Source: Gammaproteobacteria bacterium
GTDB lineage: Bacteria > Pseudomonadota > Gammaproteobacteria > Eutrophobiales > Eutrophobiaceae
Reading direction: 5' to 3'
DNA length: 6,561 nucleotides
NCBI GenBank assembly: GCA_016198885.1
Contig: JACQHV010000161.1
Location: forward strand, 1 to 6,561
Each line of letters begins with the position of its first letter. Position 1 is the stretch's first letter. A program made the position numbers and the translations under genes. This document shows positions 5,809-6,561 of this stretch, in pieces. The notes beneath the pieces were generated by a model. It was not told the DNA's origin. It made no database searches and worked only from the letters and a program-made list of their open reading frames with translations.

Positions 5809-6530
5809 GTCTGATGCTGGCCAGTGTGTCGAATGTTCAGGAAGCAGAGATCGTCTTCTCCGCAGGCGTGGATATCATTGATATCAAGGACTCTGCGAAG
5901 GGTGCGCTGGGTGCGGTTGAATGTTGCGTTGTGGAAGATATTGTGAGCGAGATTGCTGGTAGAAGTTTAATCAGCGCAACTGTAGGTGATCTGCCTATGC
6001 AGAGGAAATGTTTGGTAAATGCCGTATCTGCCATGGCCGCAACCGGTATTGATATCGTGAAGGTTGGTATTTTTGCTGAAGTAATCCCATCCGAGGTCCT
6101 GCTGGCTATCGGGGAACTCGCCAAAAACGGTATAGATATTGTCCTGGTGTTCTTTGCAGATAAATCGCCAAGAATGGACAATTTTAATAATCTGGCAGAG
6201 GCTGGAGTGGTTGGGGTAATGATTGATACTGCTGATAAAACACAAGGTTCATTACGGTCTATACTTTGTGATAATAAATTGATGGAGTTTATTACACAGG
6301 CAAAATCGGCAGGATTGATGGCAGGTCTTGCGGGGTCTTTACAGGTGAATGATATTGAACCCTTGTTGCAATTAAAACCTGATTACCTGGGGTTCCGTGG
6401 TGCATTATGCCGGCAGGGGCAGAGGCAATTGATGATTGATGTGAATGCCGTCTGCCGGGTGCGGGCCGTGATCCCGATGCATGATTATCATGAACACACA
6501 ACTAAGGATTTGATGTTATTTATAAATTAG
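5805..6530 (+). CDS. mfnB: (5-formylfuran-3-yl)methyl phosphate synthase, MfnB
   Basis: MfnB condenses two molecules of glyceraldehyde 3-phosphate into (5-formylfuran-3-yl)methyl phosphate, the furan precursor of methanofuran. The 241-residue product has the barrel pattern of the family (old name DUF556). Compared from memory with the archaeal enzyme MJ1099, the catalytic residues are in place: Lys28 in DIIDIKD, Lys86 in DIVKVG, and Asp141 and Lys145 in MIDTADKTQG, which keep the four-residue spacing. The conserved GFRGALC is near the C-terminus. The gene starts in an ATGA overlap with the DUF447 gene. In methylotrophs methanofuran serves the formyltransferase/hydrolase complex that ends formaldehyde oxidation. 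It is the last gene of the block in view. Confidence 0.94.
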   Translation: MSLMLASVSNVQEAEIVFSAGVDIIDIKDSAKGALGAVECCVVEDIVSEIAGRSLISATVGDLPMQRKCLVNAVSAMAATGIDIVKVGIFAEVIPSEVLLAIGELAKNGIDIVLVFFADKSPRMDNFNNLAEAGVVGVMIDTADKTQGSLRSILCDNKLMEFITQAKSAGLMAGLAGSLQVNDIEPLLQLKPDYLGFRGALCRQGQRQLMIDVNAVCRVRAVIPMHDYHEHTTKDLMLFIN

Positions 6531-6540
6531 AAATTTCAAT

Positions 6541-6561
6541 TTGTCATTTCGACCAAAGGGA
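6541..6561 (+). repeat. Start of a dispersed intergenic repeat (GTCATTTCGACC type)
   Basis: After the mfnB stop the window ends in GTCATTTCGACCAAAGGGA. It closely resembles the GTCATTTCGACCGAAGG-type sequence that I recognise as the start of a short dispersed repeat found between genes in diverse bacteria. Only one truncated copy is visible and I could not search for others, so this rests on recognition of the sequence. Confidence 0.45.

Overview
The window looks like part of the chromosome of a methylotrophic or methane-oxidising bacterium, probably a gammaproteobacterium; the taxon is inferred from gene content and PqqA style, not shown directly. It carries two biosynthetic blocks for cofactors of one-carbon metabolism, transcribed away from each other from a shared AT-rich intergenic region. 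Genes are close-packed, with good Shine-Dalgarno sequences on several of them.

Minus-strand block (about 117-3483): a complete pqqABCDE set in the order A-B-C-D-E, which makes pyrroloquinoline quinone (PQQ), the cofactor of periplasmic methanol dehydrogenases. The precursor peptide gene pqqA is only 24 codons (3409-3483). It is followed by a 202-bp spacer containing inverted repeats, then pqqB, pqqC, pqqD and pqqE, spaced by 18 nt, 8 nt and a 38-nt overlap. No PqqF/G-type protease gene is in view.

Centre (3484-3742): a 259-bp gene-free divergent region. Positions 3551-3630 are only about 15% GC. The region holds three palindromic elements, including a perfect 16-bp one.

Plus-strand block (3743-6530): three genes joined by 4-nt ATGA overlaps: a dihydropteroate synthase-related protein (DUF6513/TIGR00284 type), a DUF447 protein, and MfnB, (5-formylfuran-3-yl)methyl phosphate synthase. 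MfnB makes the furan precursor of methanofuran. The other two belong to families found with tetrahydromethanopterin (H4MPT) and methanofuran pathways in archaea and methylotrophs. Together they suggest synthesis of the carriers for formaldehyde oxidation.

The two blocks would therefore serve consecutive steps: PQQ for methanol to formaldehyde, and H4MPT/methanofuran for formaldehyde to formate. Both window ends leave coding sequence and enter material that looks like dispersed intergenic repeat: a purine-rich, 66% GC stretch on the left and a GTCATTTCGACC-type sequence on the right. I see no RNA gene, CRISPR array, transposase or prophage gene. The least understood parts are the DHPS-related and DUF447 proteins and the divergent control region.
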